Assembly (NCBI GenBank): GCA_019915015.1
Contig: JAHBBC010000025.1
Coordinates: 372,001-436,000, forward strand
DNA: 64,000 bases
Source: Auriscalpium vulgare
Taxonomy: Eukaryota; Basidiomycota; Agaricomycetes; Russulales; Auriscalpiaceae
Direction: 5' to 3'
Part shown: positions 1 through 11,197 of the stretch, one piece after another
How positions within the stretch are numbered: the first letter of the stretch is position 1
Layout: each line of letters opens with the position of its first letter
Translations under genes and position numbers: made by a program
The notes under the pieces: model-generated
The model's input: only the letters and a program-made list of their open reading frames with translations
Database searches by the model: none
Told to the model about the DNA's origin: nothing

Positions 1-157
1 CCCTAATTCACAGGTCCAGGTATACATTCATATCATAGTATCGCTCTGTACACTTTGCTAGGATATCTAAGACTAGGTTTGTCGTTCACCGTGTCTGCCC
101 GTGTCTGGTGCGCTCATCCAAGGCGCAGCAGGCCGGCGATCTCAACTTCACCACCTT

Positions 158-1278
158 ATGGCGGCAATCCCTTTCGATGTCCAAGTGGTTATCATCGACT
201 GGGTGTACCGGTCCTCGCAACAACATTCCATTGACTACGAGACCCTCCATGCATGCGCGCTGGTATGTCAAAGTTGGACACCTGTCGCACAGCGGCTCCT
301 CTACCGCCGGATATCAGTCTTCCTACTTTCGTACTTCAAGCATGGGGCAGACTCTATCGTCTTCCTCCTTCGCACTCTTCGCGCGGCGCCGCACCTGGCC
401 GCACATATCCGCTCGATCACTCTCGACGTCAAACCATTCCACAGGGACCCTGCTTTCGAAATCAACACCATCTCCCTGCTCGAGCTGTGTACCAACATCG
501 AGGGCATGGAATTAGAGCCCGACATCGGTTTAAACGCAGGGCAAGACGTCTTCGTCGCACGGTTGCTCGCCGTGCCTGTGCGTCCCGTCTTCCTCAGAGT
601 AGCCGGCGACGCTGCGCTCGTCGACAGGGTTATCAATAATTGGCCCACCGTCCGCGTCATTCAAGTGCGCATATGGGCCACGAATGAGGCAGTGCACATC
701 CCCAGCTCACTGCACGCGCTCACGACACCCGTGTCCCAGCGTTGGAAGACACCTCGCGCCATGTTACCCGCGCTGCGCGCCCTCGAGTTGCTGAACATCA
801 AATGGTCGGATACCGCGCAATGCACGGCGCTGGTCGCACCAGGCGTACTCCCACAGCTCCGCACTCTCAGCGTGCTAGGTGGTCCATACGCGCCGCCGCG
901 CGTATTCACCGACGCGCTCGCGGGCCTCGAGACACTCATCATTTCGGCGCTACCGGAGAAGGCGTGCGTGCTCCCCCCGGGGATCTGGCATCTTGGGTAC
1001 CACTCCCATGACTTGGGGCGCACTGATCAGGTCGCGGGCGCTCAGCTGCTCTTGGACGCCGCGCGCGCTCTTCCCAACCTGCGACTCGTCACCGTGACCC
1101 GCCAGTCGTCCGTGGAGGTGTTGGAGGCCTTTGAAAGGGTGTGTCGGGATTGTGGGGTTGATTTTGCAGTGTATTGGAGGCCGGAGTGCTTTCCGGTCAG
1201 TGACAATTCCGTATGCACATGTGTGTGAGGTGGGACTGACAAATGCGACAGCTCCCGAGGCACGTCGACTGGATCTGA
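158..1278 (+). CDS. F-box-like protein, subtype A2 (copy 1)
   Basis: Two exons, 158-1195 and 1252-1278, giving 354 residues. The ATG at 158 was chosen because every family member begins M-x-x-x-P-x-D; the longer open frame upstream starts only at a GTG. Residues 1-51 carry the family N terminus: WVYRSSQ, then ALVCQSW and a basic LLYRR helix, which resembles the second half of a degenerate F-box. The rest is leucine-rich and repeat-like, so the protein is probably a substrate receptor of an SCF ubiquitin ligase (inference). The frame appears to run on to 1228, but GTCAGT at 1196 and ACAG at 1248-1251 bound a 56-bp phase-0 intron, and the last exon encodes L-P-R-H-V-D-W-I-stop, as in its paralogues. 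The donor is GTCAGT rather than GTGAGT and may be weak. Confidence 0.75.
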
Positions 1279-1701
1279 TGCAAGCACGGCCTCGAAGCAA
1301 TATGACGGCGCCCTCGGCCAAAGGCGTGTTTCTGGAGCCCAGCGTCTAGTGATTGAACTGTTCCGACTCGGAGTCGAGGAGACCTTCTTCAATGCCGTAG
1401 CGATGTTTAGTAATTTGCTCGGTTACAACAGCCGCTACGTCTTCTCACTGACCGCGACCTACCAAGCCCAAGGTCGCCACCATCACGCCTTCAATCACGC
1501 GGAAGCTTTCTGCGCGTGATGTGGAACAACTGTATCGCCCAGAAGTCAATCCGGTCTTACTAAGCCCTCTGATCTACTCCGTGCTCGTCTGGTACGTAGC
1601 GATCACCTGTTTTTGGAAAATACGTGCTCAATCGCTTTACAGCCACAACGGTGATTAACTCATCTTTACTTTACCGCAAAAAGAATTTCGGAGGCCCCAT
1701 C
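1279..1701. other. Intergenic, no feature seen
   Basis: No convincing open frame, RNA gene or repeat. It holds the 3' flank of copy 1 and the 5' flank of copy 2. Confidence 0.5.
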
Positions 1702-2471
1702 ATGACGAAGATCCCTTTGGATATTTAAGTCATCGTCCTCGAGTGGGTGTACCGGTCCTCGCAGCACAATAGCATTGACTACCGTACTCTCCTCGCAAGC
1801 GCCGTCGTATGCCGAGCGTGGACACACCTCACGCATTGCCTCCTCTTCCGTAGAGCTACCTATGCCAGCATCGATTTAAGTGACCCAAACAATGCAGCAA
1901 GAACCGTCCTCTTCCTCCGGACGCTCCGCGCGGCGTCGGCGATAACAACACCTTCGAGGTGCTCGAGCTGTGCAAGAATCTCAACGGCATATATGTCAAC
2001 GGCATGTCCGATATCGGGTTTCTTGCCGAGCCATCCTTTCGCGCCTGGAGGCCATCCCCATGCACCCCATCTTTCCCAGCGTCGCCGGCGACCTGCAATC
2101 ATCAACCGTGTCATCGATATAAGGCCGAGCGTCCGCGCTCTCGACGTGCTTGTGGTCGTCAGGATCCTTGGAGCAGCCGACGGTGCGCAAGTCGCCACCC
2201 GCAGTGTCGAAATGCTGGCGACGCTGGAGAGCTTCGTGCTCGACATTCTCCCGACGGAGGTGCCCGGTCTCCTGCGAAACCTGCGTCACCTTGGGTACCA
2301 CTTCAACGGCATCGGCCTCCAGCGCAGCGAGAAGTTGCAGATCCTGGAAGCCGCGCACGCGCTGCCGTGTTCACCGCGACGCGCCAATTGTTGCAGGCGG
2401 TGCTGGACGAGACAGAGAGGTGGTGTCGAGAGGGCGGGGTTGAGTTTGTGGTATACCTGGAGGCTCGCTAG
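1702..2471 (+). pseudogene. F-box-like copy 2, broken
   Basis: The family start is recognisable at ATG 1702 (M-T-K-I-P-L-D-I) but the next codon is TAA (1726-1728), just before the EWVYRSSQ motif. Downstream the homology jumps between frames: YRSSQH through LFRR in one, LELCKNL in another, VRALDVL through SEKLQIL back in the first, then FTATRQ through VVYLEA in a third. Internal segments are missing, so this is an old frameshifted and deleted copy. It is the only copy in which I cannot find the terminal D-W-I exon. Confidence 0.8.
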
Positions 2472-2585
2472 TTGAAGTCAGTTCACGACGTGAGCGCGTT
2501 TGTGGCGTGTGACTTTTGTATTGTCCGATATTTCGCCTGAGTGACGAGTCGCCAGGTCGCCAGCGGCTTGCAATTGCCCTGAGGG

Positions 2586-2873
2586 ACTTCAGTAGCGTGC
2601 CAGACCAGTCGGGGCTGGTATGTGCAGCCCGACCGGTCCTGGCGGGATCCCGCCCGTACCGCGCGGACTCAGCGCGCCCAGCGATGCTGGAGCAGCTGGA
2701 GCCCGTGCGCAGCGAGGGAGACCGCCAGGACCGGGCGGACCCTCGCTGCGCACGGGCTCCAGCTGCTCCAGCATCGCTGGGCGCGCTGAGTCCGCGCGGT
2801 ACGGGCGGGATCCGCGCCATGACCGGGCGGGCTGCACATACGAGCCCCGCCCGGTCCGGGACGCAACTGAAGT
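2586..2873. repeat. Long imperfect palindrome with a perfect 74-bp inverted repeat
   Basis: Positions 2645-2718 and 2740-2813 are exact reverse complements (74 nt each) around a 21-bp spacer. The inverted homology continues imperfectly outward to ACTTCAGT at 2586 and ACTGAAGT at 2866-2873. The element is very GC-rich. The 5' truncated F-box-like copy 3 begins directly after it. I see no clear target-site duplication. It may be a foldback element or a rearrangement scar; the open frames inside it are artefacts of the symmetry. Confidence 0.85.
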
Positions 2874-2880
2874 AGTACCC

Positions 2881-3534
2881 CAGCGTCCGCGTCATCCAGA
2901 TGCGCTTACTGCCAAACAATGACGCGGCACTAGTGCGCATGCCCCACGCACTGCAGGCGCTGGTGGTGCATGAGTATCGCGCGCGCCGGGACAAGTATTG
3001 GAATACACCTAGCGCTGCCCTGTTACCCGCGCTGCGCGACCTCGAGGTGCAAAACATCAAATGGACGAATACTGCGCAATTCGCGGCGCTGGTCGAGTCA
3101 GGCGTACTCCCACAGCTCTGCAGTCTCAGTATGCTTCCACGCGGTCCGTACGCTCCGCCGCGCGCATTCACCGACGCGCTCGCGGGCCTCGAGGCACTCA
3201 TAATCTCGACGCTACCCGAGGAGGCGTGTGTGCTCCCACCGGGGCTCCGGCATCTTGGGTACCACCGCTATTGGCCCACGCCCAAAGAGTACGTCGAATT
3301 TGCGCAGCCACTCCTGGACGCTGCGCACGCTCTTCCCAAGCTGCAACTGGTCACTGCGACACGTATGTCGTCTAGGGAGTTACTGGATGCCTTTGAAGGG
3401 ATGTGTCGGGATTGTGGGGCAGAGTTTGCGGTGTATCAGGAGACGGAATGCTTTCCGATTAGTCGCAATTCGGTATGTGTGGGAGGCGGGACTGAAAGAT
3501 ACAACAGCGCCCGTGGCACGTCGGCTGGATTTGA
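2881..3534 (+). pseudogene. F-box-like copy 3, 5' truncated (subtype A2)
   Basis: Only the C-terminal two thirds of the family protein is present, beginning in the equivalent of the V-R-V-I-Q strand of copy 1, right at the palindrome edge. The frame is otherwise open and closely similar to copy 1 (LEVQNIKW, GVLPQL, GLRHLGYH, LLDAAHALPKLQLVTATR). The usual donor after F-P has become ATTAGT (GT lost), while the terminal exon survives at 3508-3534 as R-P-W-H-V-G-W-I-stop. The nearest alternative donor, GTATGT, would leave an intron of only 35 bp. No N terminus or start codon remains. Confidence 0.75.
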
Positions 3535-3793
3535 CCGACCCGAAAACCAAAGAATGCTGTGACAATACAAGGACAGCGTCTATTCAGTTACTTACTGAAA
3601 GGAATAAATGTGTATTTGTCGATGCATGACAAGGCTCTGAGCAGGCATAGACGATTTGATTTACTGAGGAGGGCGTTGGCTTTGGCACTTCATGCAGGCG
3701 GCGAGAGTGATTGTATCAGTCGTTTATGGCACCCTGGTCATATCATATGGTCATTTACACAGCGGCACTCTGACGTCGTTTACAATCTGGTAA

Positions 3794-4918
3794 TTAGATC
3801 CAATCAACGTGCCGCGGGCGCTGTCGCCATTGTCAGCCCCGCATAGAATACTCGCCAAGTTTGCCACTCACACGAAAGTACCCTGGCTCCGGGTATACAA
3901 CAAACTCAACCCCGACCTCTAGACACCACCTCTCTATCTCCTCCAACACCGTCTGCGACGAGTGGCGCGTCGCCGTGAACAGATTGAGCTTCGGCAGCGC
4001 GCGCGCGGCGTCCAGGAGGATCGGTAATCTCCCGCTCCGCTCTTGGCTAATGCCGTGGAAGTGGTACCCGAGATGGCGCAGGTTTTGTGGGAGTCCCAAC
4101 GCCTCCGTCGGCAGGCGGTCAATGACGAAGCTCTCCAGCGCCGCCAGCTTTTCGATCATTGCGGATGGCGGCACCTCAGCACCGTAGTTGAAGAGACAAA
4201 GGGAGCGTAGCTGCGCGGCCACGCCAGAAGAGACGAGCGCGGCGGACGTTGGGCTGAACATCCCCTCGTGACAATTCAGATCGAGGTCTTGCAAGGCGGC
4301 AGGCGCCAAAGTGGTGGGCGCGCAGCAATGCGTCCTCATATCCAGGGTGCCGGCAGAGAGCGCTTGCAGCTCGCGGGGCATGCGCACATGATGAATGTCT
4401 GCGCTGAGCACACTCGCCATGTCCAGTACGCGAACGCTTGGCCAGAGCTGGATGACATGGTCGACTGTCGAGTCCCGACCGGACACGCTCAGGAAGGAGG
4501 GGCGCAGGGGGAGCGTGTCCAAGCGTGCCATGAACGCAGCAGTGGCGCCGAAAAGGCTGATGGTGATGCCGTCGACGTTCGTGCACTGCGCGAGCGCTTT
4601 CAGGGCATCATCCGAAGCTTTGGGCTTGGCCTTGAAGCTTGCCAGCTCAAAATTGAAGGAACGGACGTGCGCGGCGAGGTGCGGTGCGCGGCGGAGTGCG
4701 CGAACAAAGCGGGCCATGACGTTGGAGTCCGAACTTGTCTGAAGTTGGCGTTTGGGGATGGGGACGCGGCGGAAGAGGAGGCGCTGTGCGATGGGTTTCC
4801 ACGCTTGACATACGAGGGCGCACGCCCTCAGGGTGGCGTAATCTATGGCCGCGTGCTGCGAAGACCGGTAAACCCATTCAATGATGGCATTTTGGATGTC
4901 AAGAGGGGTCGTCGCCAT
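3794..4918 (-). CDS. F-box-like protein, subtype A1 (copy 4)
   Basis: Minus-strand exons 4918-3872 and 3820-3794, 357 residues. It starts M-A-T-T-P-L-D-I and has the EWVYRSSQHAAID block, ALVCQAW and RLLFRRV helix of the family at residues 1-51, followed by leucine-rich repeat-like sequence. A 51-bp phase-0 intron (3821-3871) starts GTGAGT and ends GACAG. The last exon encodes R-P-R-H-V-D-W-I and stops TAA. Without splicing the frame would end at 3833 with an unrelated tail. Role as an SCF substrate receptor is inferred from family features only. Confidence 0.8.
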
Positions 4919-5463
4919 TATGGCACCGATGCTTGGGGAACAGGATCAGTCGTAGTGTGAATGGCGCTGTGAAACAATTCAAGATCTGTTCATCTGACAA
5001 AAGAAAACTGCACACCAATCTTGTTTATTCCCTGACTCCCTCACCGGAGGGCTGCTCATACGTGTGAGCAGAGCCCGGGAAATCGAATGGGCGAGGAGAA
5101 ACTTTGACAACAATCCCGGCAAGATTTCTTCTCGAGAGCCTATGTGGACTTCTAGAGCATGCTGGGCTGCGTGCAGCGATGGCGCGGCGTCGCGGGGCGG
5201 AAGGTAGAGTGTGGGAAGTATACTGCGCGTATGTGTCTTATATGCAGCAACGCTGGGCGCTCGTCCCCGACTTCGCTGATATCAATATACGATGAGTGTG
5301 TTATGTAATGGTTGGTATTACCTGAGATTTCCAAAGGCTTTCATCTCAAGGAGTAACCGTAAAAGGAGCAGACAGATCTGAATGACGAACAAGCAAATTC
5401 TATTGCGAGCGTCTCGGAGAATGAGATGAGAGTGCACCGCTATTGGAGTATGTGACCCACATG
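4919..5463. other. Intergenic between copy 4 and the RBR gene
   Basis: Contains the promoter side of copy 4 and the 3' flank of the RBR ligase gene, which ends at 5464. Short open frames here have no recognisable content. Confidence 0.4.
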
Positions 5464-8086
5464 TCATACACCGATGCCTCCATGAGCTATGCGCATATGT
5501 TCATACACATCGTGCCCGACCTCGAACATCTTCATGCACGCCCAGCACATATGCGTCTTGCACGCCGCGCACGTCATATGATTGCACCCCGCGCTCTTCT
5601 GGATGTCCACGCCACAGCGTGGGCACGGCTTCACCGCGTTGTCGCGCTTCCACTTGCGATACGCGCGCTCAGCGGGGTCCGCTTCCGCGCGACGCTCCGC
5701 ACACGTGAAGCCGGGGTGCGCGGAGACGTGGCACGCGCCACACGTGTCCGCGAGGCAGCCGCCGCAGCGCAGCACCGCGCCCTCGGGCGCCGTGCGGTAG
5801 ACGTGGGCGCAGCCGGGCGTCGGGCAGAACTTGTACTCTCCGGGCCGCTGGGAGATGTGCGCTGCGCCGGCGCGGTCAAGCAGTGCATCCAACGCCGGCG
5901 GTGTCAGGCGCGTCTGGAGAAGCGCAAGCGCAAGAGGCTCCTGGCAGGCGTCGTAGATGCAGGTGATCGGGAAGGTGGACGCGCTGGTGATGAGAAGATC
6001 GAGGCATGGCCCGCAGAGCTGGTGCGCGCATGTGAGCATGATGGCGTCGGTGACGTCGCACAAGCACACGGGGCACTCGATGCCGATGGCGGCCGGGAGC
6101 GCGGGCGCGCTCTCCATCTGCGCGAGATATGCCCGGACCGCCGCGAGCTGGCCGTGCTCGAGGCGTGTGGTGAGGCACCGCCGCAGAACGTCGAGGCCGA
6201 CGCGGTCCGCACCATACTGGTCTTGGAGCGCGCGCAGTCCGTGGTGCACGAGGCGGCGGAAGCTGTTTGCATCGAGGGCAATGTCGCGGCGCCGCAGGCG
6301 CATCTGCGTGATGATCCCCGCCACCAGCCCGTGGAGCGATGCCTCTGACTGTGCTTCCGGGGCGTAGACTGCGACGTGGTGACGGCCGGTTTCACAGCGC
6401 GCGTAGCCTCCGACGGCTTCGGCAACCTTCTCCACTGCCTCCCGACCCTCCTCTGTGGTGAGCTGACCGTCCCATGCTGTCTCATCGTCCACCTTCACGA
6501 TGCGCCCGAGCAGGATCGCCTCCATCTTGACCTTCCTGCGCCCGAGAGCCTGCGTGTCGTCGCCCGAGATGCGGATGGTCACGACGGGTGACTCCGCACC
6601 GTCGGTGGTCCGGTCAAAGACCGACCAGCGGAGATCGCCCTCCTCTGCCTCCTGCAAGGACGCGATGCGCGGGGCGAGCGCTACGTACTGGGCGCGTGGA
6701 AGCGCAAACTTCACGGCCTGGAGGTGCGAAAGCCAGACGGGGCTGCCGTTGAGGTACGGCATCTTCTCCCCGTGGAGGCTGTCGACGGCGGCGCGTGCGT
6801 TGGCGGTCGAGGTATACCGCGCGATCGCTTTGAGCTTCGCATCGCCGGGCCCGGCGGGAAGAACGTCGAAAGCTTCCAGACAGCCCTCCTCGACATCCAG
6901 TGATTCCCTCAGCTTCTTGATTCCAGAGGCTACATTGAAGCGGGGCCGCGTAATGGACACGGTGTTGCACTTCATGAAAGTGGAGAGCTTGCCAGGGAGT
7001 ACCTCCGCCGAAAGACCGCTCACAACAACCGTGAACGAGGTCGTCTGCCTGAGTGTTGGTGCCTGGAACGTGGTCGAGATTTTGCGGCCGTCGAACTCGC
7101 GACAATGTGTCCTGCTCTGCTCGCGCTTCGCCCGCGCGGCAGTGCCGTAGTGCGCATACGCGACGCAAGACGGTGCAAACCACGCGACCTTCACCGCCGT
7201 GTCGCGCAGCACCCCCGCGTCGCGGTCCGGAGCGCGGGGCTCGAGCCGTGCGGCGAGCACGCGTCCGCGGTACGTCGCACGGTCGAGCGCATCGGCGGCT
7301 GCCCGGGCCGCGCTGGCTTCCGCGAAGTCCGCAAGCGCCATGGGCCGCACAGACGACGCAAGGATGTGCGCGTCCGCGGCGCCGAAAACGGCGACGAGCT
7401 CCTCGACTTCGGCGGAGAGGATGTCCGCGGGGAGGTTGTTAAGAATGAGCCGTGTTGACTCAAGGTCGGTAGAGAGACGCTCGACAGCGAGGCCCGGGCC
7501 GAAGGTTACGGAGCAGGCATAGATGGTTCTGGTTATTCGCGGTGTGTCGTTGTGTGTGTCCACGGGATGAGGGATTAGAGAGGCACCGAGGTTGGTGGCT
7601 GGTTGAACATCCTACATGCGGCCGACGGAGCGTTAGATTGGGGTATTAAAAGGATTATGCGGCACTCACAGGCGGCGGGACAGCCGATCGTGGAGTTGTA
7701 GCTCGAGTCGAAATTGAGGCAGGTAGGGGTCTCGCTTGCGCAGTAATCTCTGAGATCGGGTGGTAGAACAAACATTGATCACCAAAGCGACAGTAGCCTT
7801 GGGCGTAGAAGGCGCAGGAGTTCGGAGGAGGCGGTGCTTTTGCGGCTACGGTAGATGCTTTGCTGGGGTCAGAATGTGCAAACGGGCAGCGAGGGTTCGT
7901 GCACGCCCCGCGGAGGAAGTACTTGCACGGTGTCTTGATTATGCTGCTCGCTGTCGGCGCCACATGGCCAGGTGGACCAGCCCGGGGGTGCTCATACGTA
8001 CATGCGTCTCCCCGAGTGCATTTCCCTTGCAGATAGAATGTGCAGGGACGCGGTGTCGAGAACTTCCGCAGGGCGTAGGACGACAT
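5464..8086 (-). CDS. CCCH zinc-finger / RBR (RING-IBR-RING) E3 ubiquitin ligase
   Basis: Two minus-strand exons, 8086-7670 and 7611-5464, joined across a 58-bp phase-0 intron (GTGAGT...GTAG), give 854 residues. Residues about 15-33, 54-71 and 91-109 are three CCCH fingers (C-x7-C-x4/5-C-x3-H), usually RNA-binding. The C terminus is a full RBR module: RING1 from about residue 652 (CPVCLC...CAHQLCGPC), IBR about 725-780, RING2 about 802-831 with SAGCNHMTC, whose Cys (about 815) is the expected ubiquitin-accepting catalytic residue. The long middle region has no domain I can name with certainty; parts look RRM-like. RBR enzymes take ubiquitin from an E2 onto the RING2 Cys before transfer. The ATG at 8086 is favoured over the longer upstream open frame because the fingers start right after it. 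The domain order suggests RNA-linked ubiquitination (inference). Confidence 0.85.
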
Positions 8087-9596
8087 GGAGGGAGGTCGTG
8101 GGCAGCGGGCATGGGGCACACGATAGGGTGGGGTGGCAGCGCCTCGAGGCTTGTGAGACGCGCACGTCGATGCGCGTGATGACCTTCTGCAGAGATAGAA
8201 ACAACCTAGACCAGACCTCTGCTCAAAATGGCAGAAATGAAGAATTAGCGGGTCCACCCACTAATTCGTTTAAAGAAACGTGTTCAACAGAGTTTGCCCT
8301 GCCGTCAGTGCCATAGGCACAAGCATGTCCGTCATATGACTCTAGTGCACGACGTCGGAGCACGGGGCACAACGGGCGGACATAACAGGCCCCGGGGGTG
8401 TACTTGAAACGATCCATCGATGGGATGGACGGATTAAACATAGAGGTCGCAGTGAATTGCAAGCCGACAAGTGCGATACACACGTGTGAGCGACAGCTAA
8501 ATTTGTTCGACAAGACCAAGAGATAACATCGATGGCGTACCATTCGAATGATACCACAGGGACGAGTTCAGCAAGCGCAATGCCGGGTGAGCTGTGATCA
8601 AGAGGTCGGTTGGTCAGCTGAATCAGAACTGATAGCGCACATTTTGACGCACCCAGCTGCTCCTCCGTGTATGGGATGCACGCGCAAGAGCACTAAGTCA
8701 TGCTAGACTCTTTAATTTCAAGGTTGGGGGGCCGAGTCGCTGTGAGAGCGGAGGCGAACTTGAAGGACTGATTGTTCTCAAGCCACAACCTCCAGTATGC
8801 CTTCATATTTCATCCAGTGGGCGCATGCTGTATATCAAGTAGATGGGCCCATTCGTGGAGTGAAGCAAAAGTAAATGGGAGAAGGGAGAACCGAACCAAG
8901 GCGACGGGCGATATCTCCGATAAGTTATGTAACTATCCCACGCTGCCACCGCCCAGGCCCCAGACGCCGAGTCGGACGAGGTGAGCGACCTTGTCGACAC
9001 CGTCATGCATCAGAATATTCACCACCCTCATCTGCTCTCCTGAACTTCATTGGTGTGACGCTCTCCTGGGCTGCAGTTGGCCTATCTGTCAACGAGTGCA
9101 CCTCTACGCCAACATGTCGCCACGCCTCCACGAGCCGCACTGCGGAACAGACCAGTAATCCGTGCCAGCAGGTAGCTGTGCTGCGCGACAGGATGGCAGG
9201 CGCAAGCTCGCTGCATCGTGATCCTGTCCTCGTTCGTGGATCGCGGCGTCTCCTCTGCGTCCCTAACCGAGCAAAAGATCCGGCGGTGCGATTTGGCACG
9301 TGTCATTTGAAGTTCTGGATTAGTGGGCGGTCGCTTCGCTTTCGCACAATTCAACCCTCTCGACTGTCGTGGAAGGTCTGCCCATCCATCCCATTCGTAG
9401 GCGTAGCTCTTACACACGAAGCAGCTCTTCGGTGACTCTTTCTGACGGAGCTGAGTGCCCCGACACCATTCGATCTTGATCGGCCACCCGCGCCATCCTG
9501 GTGCGTAGTTTGTCTTTTATCAGATGCGCGGGTACTCATGACATTCTACAGCACTATACAACACTTCAATCGATCTCACAGCATCCGTGCCATATC
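8087..9596. other. Intergenic region, 1.5 kb
   Basis: Lies between divergently transcribed genes (RBR ligase minus, copy 5 plus), so it should hold both promoters. A 186-codon open frame at 8875-9435 has no recognisable domain or splice pattern, and I do not call it a gene. No repeat or RNA gene seen. Confidence 0.4.
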
Positions 9597-10759
9597 ATGG
9601 CGACGACCCCTCTCGACATCCACGTCTTCGTCCTCGAATGGGTCTACCGATCATCGCAACACGCCGCCATCGATTACCCCACCCTGCGTGCATGCGCGCT
9701 CGTATGTCGAGCGTGGGCCCCTATCGCGCAGCGGCTTCTCTTCCGCCGTGTCCCCGTCCCCAAAGCCAAAATCGTGAAAAACTACTCCAATATAACGGCT
9801 CGCTTCGTCCGCACACTTCGCACCGCACCGCACCTCGCTGCACACGTCCGCTCCTTCATTTTGGAGCTGGAGGGCATCAAATCCAAGCCCGAAGTTTTGG
9901 ATGCTGCCATGGAGGCGCTCGCACTGTGTACGAACGTCGATGGCATCACCATCGGCCCTTTCGATTACGACGCTGCGTTCATGGCACGCGTGGACACGCT
10001 CCCCATTCTCCCCTCCTTCCTCAGCTTGTCCGGTTGGGGCTCGGTCGTCGAGCACGTCATCCAGATATGGCCAAGCGTCCGCATACTGGACATAGAAGCC
10101 GTTAGGAACGTTGCCGTAAACATGCATCTGCGCATGCCCCGCGAGCTGCAAGCGCTCTCCACCTCTACTTGGACGACCTGGTCCGCGCCGCCGGACACCG
10201 CAGCGCCCGTGCTGCGGGACCTCGAGCTCCGATGCCACGACGGCTCAGCATTTGAAATGCTCGCCCTCTTTGGCATGGCCGCGCAGCTACGCTCGCTTTG
10301 TCTCGTCGGCTCCGGGGGCGAGCTCAAGGCGCCGCCGCCCGCAGTGCTCGAACAGTTAGTGGCACTCGAGAGCCTCGTGCTCGACATACTCCCGAGCACG
10401 GCGTATGTGCTCCCGATAAACCTACGTCATCTTGGATACCACTTCCACGGCACCTACCATGATGGAGAGGAGGCCCTGCGTCGTCTTATGTACGCCCTCC
10501 TCCGCACTCATGAGCGGACCGAGAATTTGCCGACCCTCCTGGACGCCGCGCGCGCGCTGCCGAAGCTCAACCTGTTCACGGCGACGCGGTCCTCGTCGCA
10601 GGAAGTACTAGAGGAGATAGAGAGGTGGTGTAGAGAGCGCGGGGCTGAGTTTGTGGTATACCCAGAGCCAGGGTGCTTTCGTGTGAGTGGCAACTCGGCG
10701 AGCATTCAATGCGGGGCTGACGATGGCGACAGCGCCCACGGCATGTTGATTGGATCTGA
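9597..10759 (+). CDS. F-box-like protein, subtype A1 (copy 5)
   Basis: Exons 9597-10682 and 10733-10759, 370 residues. The start M-A-T-T-P-L-D-I-H at 9597 matches the paralogues; the open frame reaches further upstream but without family similarity. Family motifs EWVYRSSQHAAID, ALVCRAW and RLLFRRV lie in the first 50 residues. It is a little longer than copy 4 because of an insertion after HLGYHFHG. A 50-bp intron (GTGAGT...GACAG) leads to the terminal exon R-P-R-H-V-D-W-I-stop. Reading through the intron would add about 80 spurious residues up to 10967. Confidence 0.8.
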
Positions 10760-11197
10760 CGCAAACAATCTTCCGTTCAGGTTGCAGCAGGACATGACAG
10801 TATACCACCTATGCGTACTTCGCATACCGCGAACACACGTTATATTCTGTCTCAATCAAAGTGTCGAAATAAAATCGAGGCCAGACCTGGCCTGGCTATT
10901 AGGGCCGATTACAATTCACGGTGCAAACAAATCATCAAATTTTGTCATGCCCGCGGTTCGTCCTTGAGAAAATTTCGACCTTGTGGTGGCCAGCCATGAC
11001 GCACCTCCAAAGGTGACTGCCCAAGTTCCGCACCCGCGTGGAAGCGTAGGCCGGCACGAGCGTCGCCCGGCCTGGGACACAGTGAGCACCGCAGAATCGA
11101 AGGAGAAAGCTAAGTTATCCCCCACAGTACGATGTTGTGGCCGGTGACAATTGCAAGGCACTCTGGTTGTGTCAGGAGAAAAGGGGCAGATCCATTT
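10760..11197. other. Intergenic between convergent copies 5 and 6
   Basis: 3' flanks of two convergent genes. Nothing further recognised. Confidence 0.4.

Noticed and set aside
2371..3201. 276-codon minus-strand frame over the palindrome
   Set aside because: The frame is open because of the GC-rich inverted repeat and antisense F-box sequence, and has no family similarity.
5443..6348. 301-codon open frame on plus, opposite the RBR gene
   Set aside because: It lies antisense to the RING domains, whose Cys/His pattern and intron fix the minus strand as coding.
8875..9435. 186-codon plus-strand frame
   Set aside because: No domain, no splice signals and arginine/serine-rich composition typical of chance frames in GC-rich DNA.
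10760..10967. C-terminal extension of copy 5
   Set aside because: It arises from reading through the conserved last intron; the terminal exon ends at 10759.
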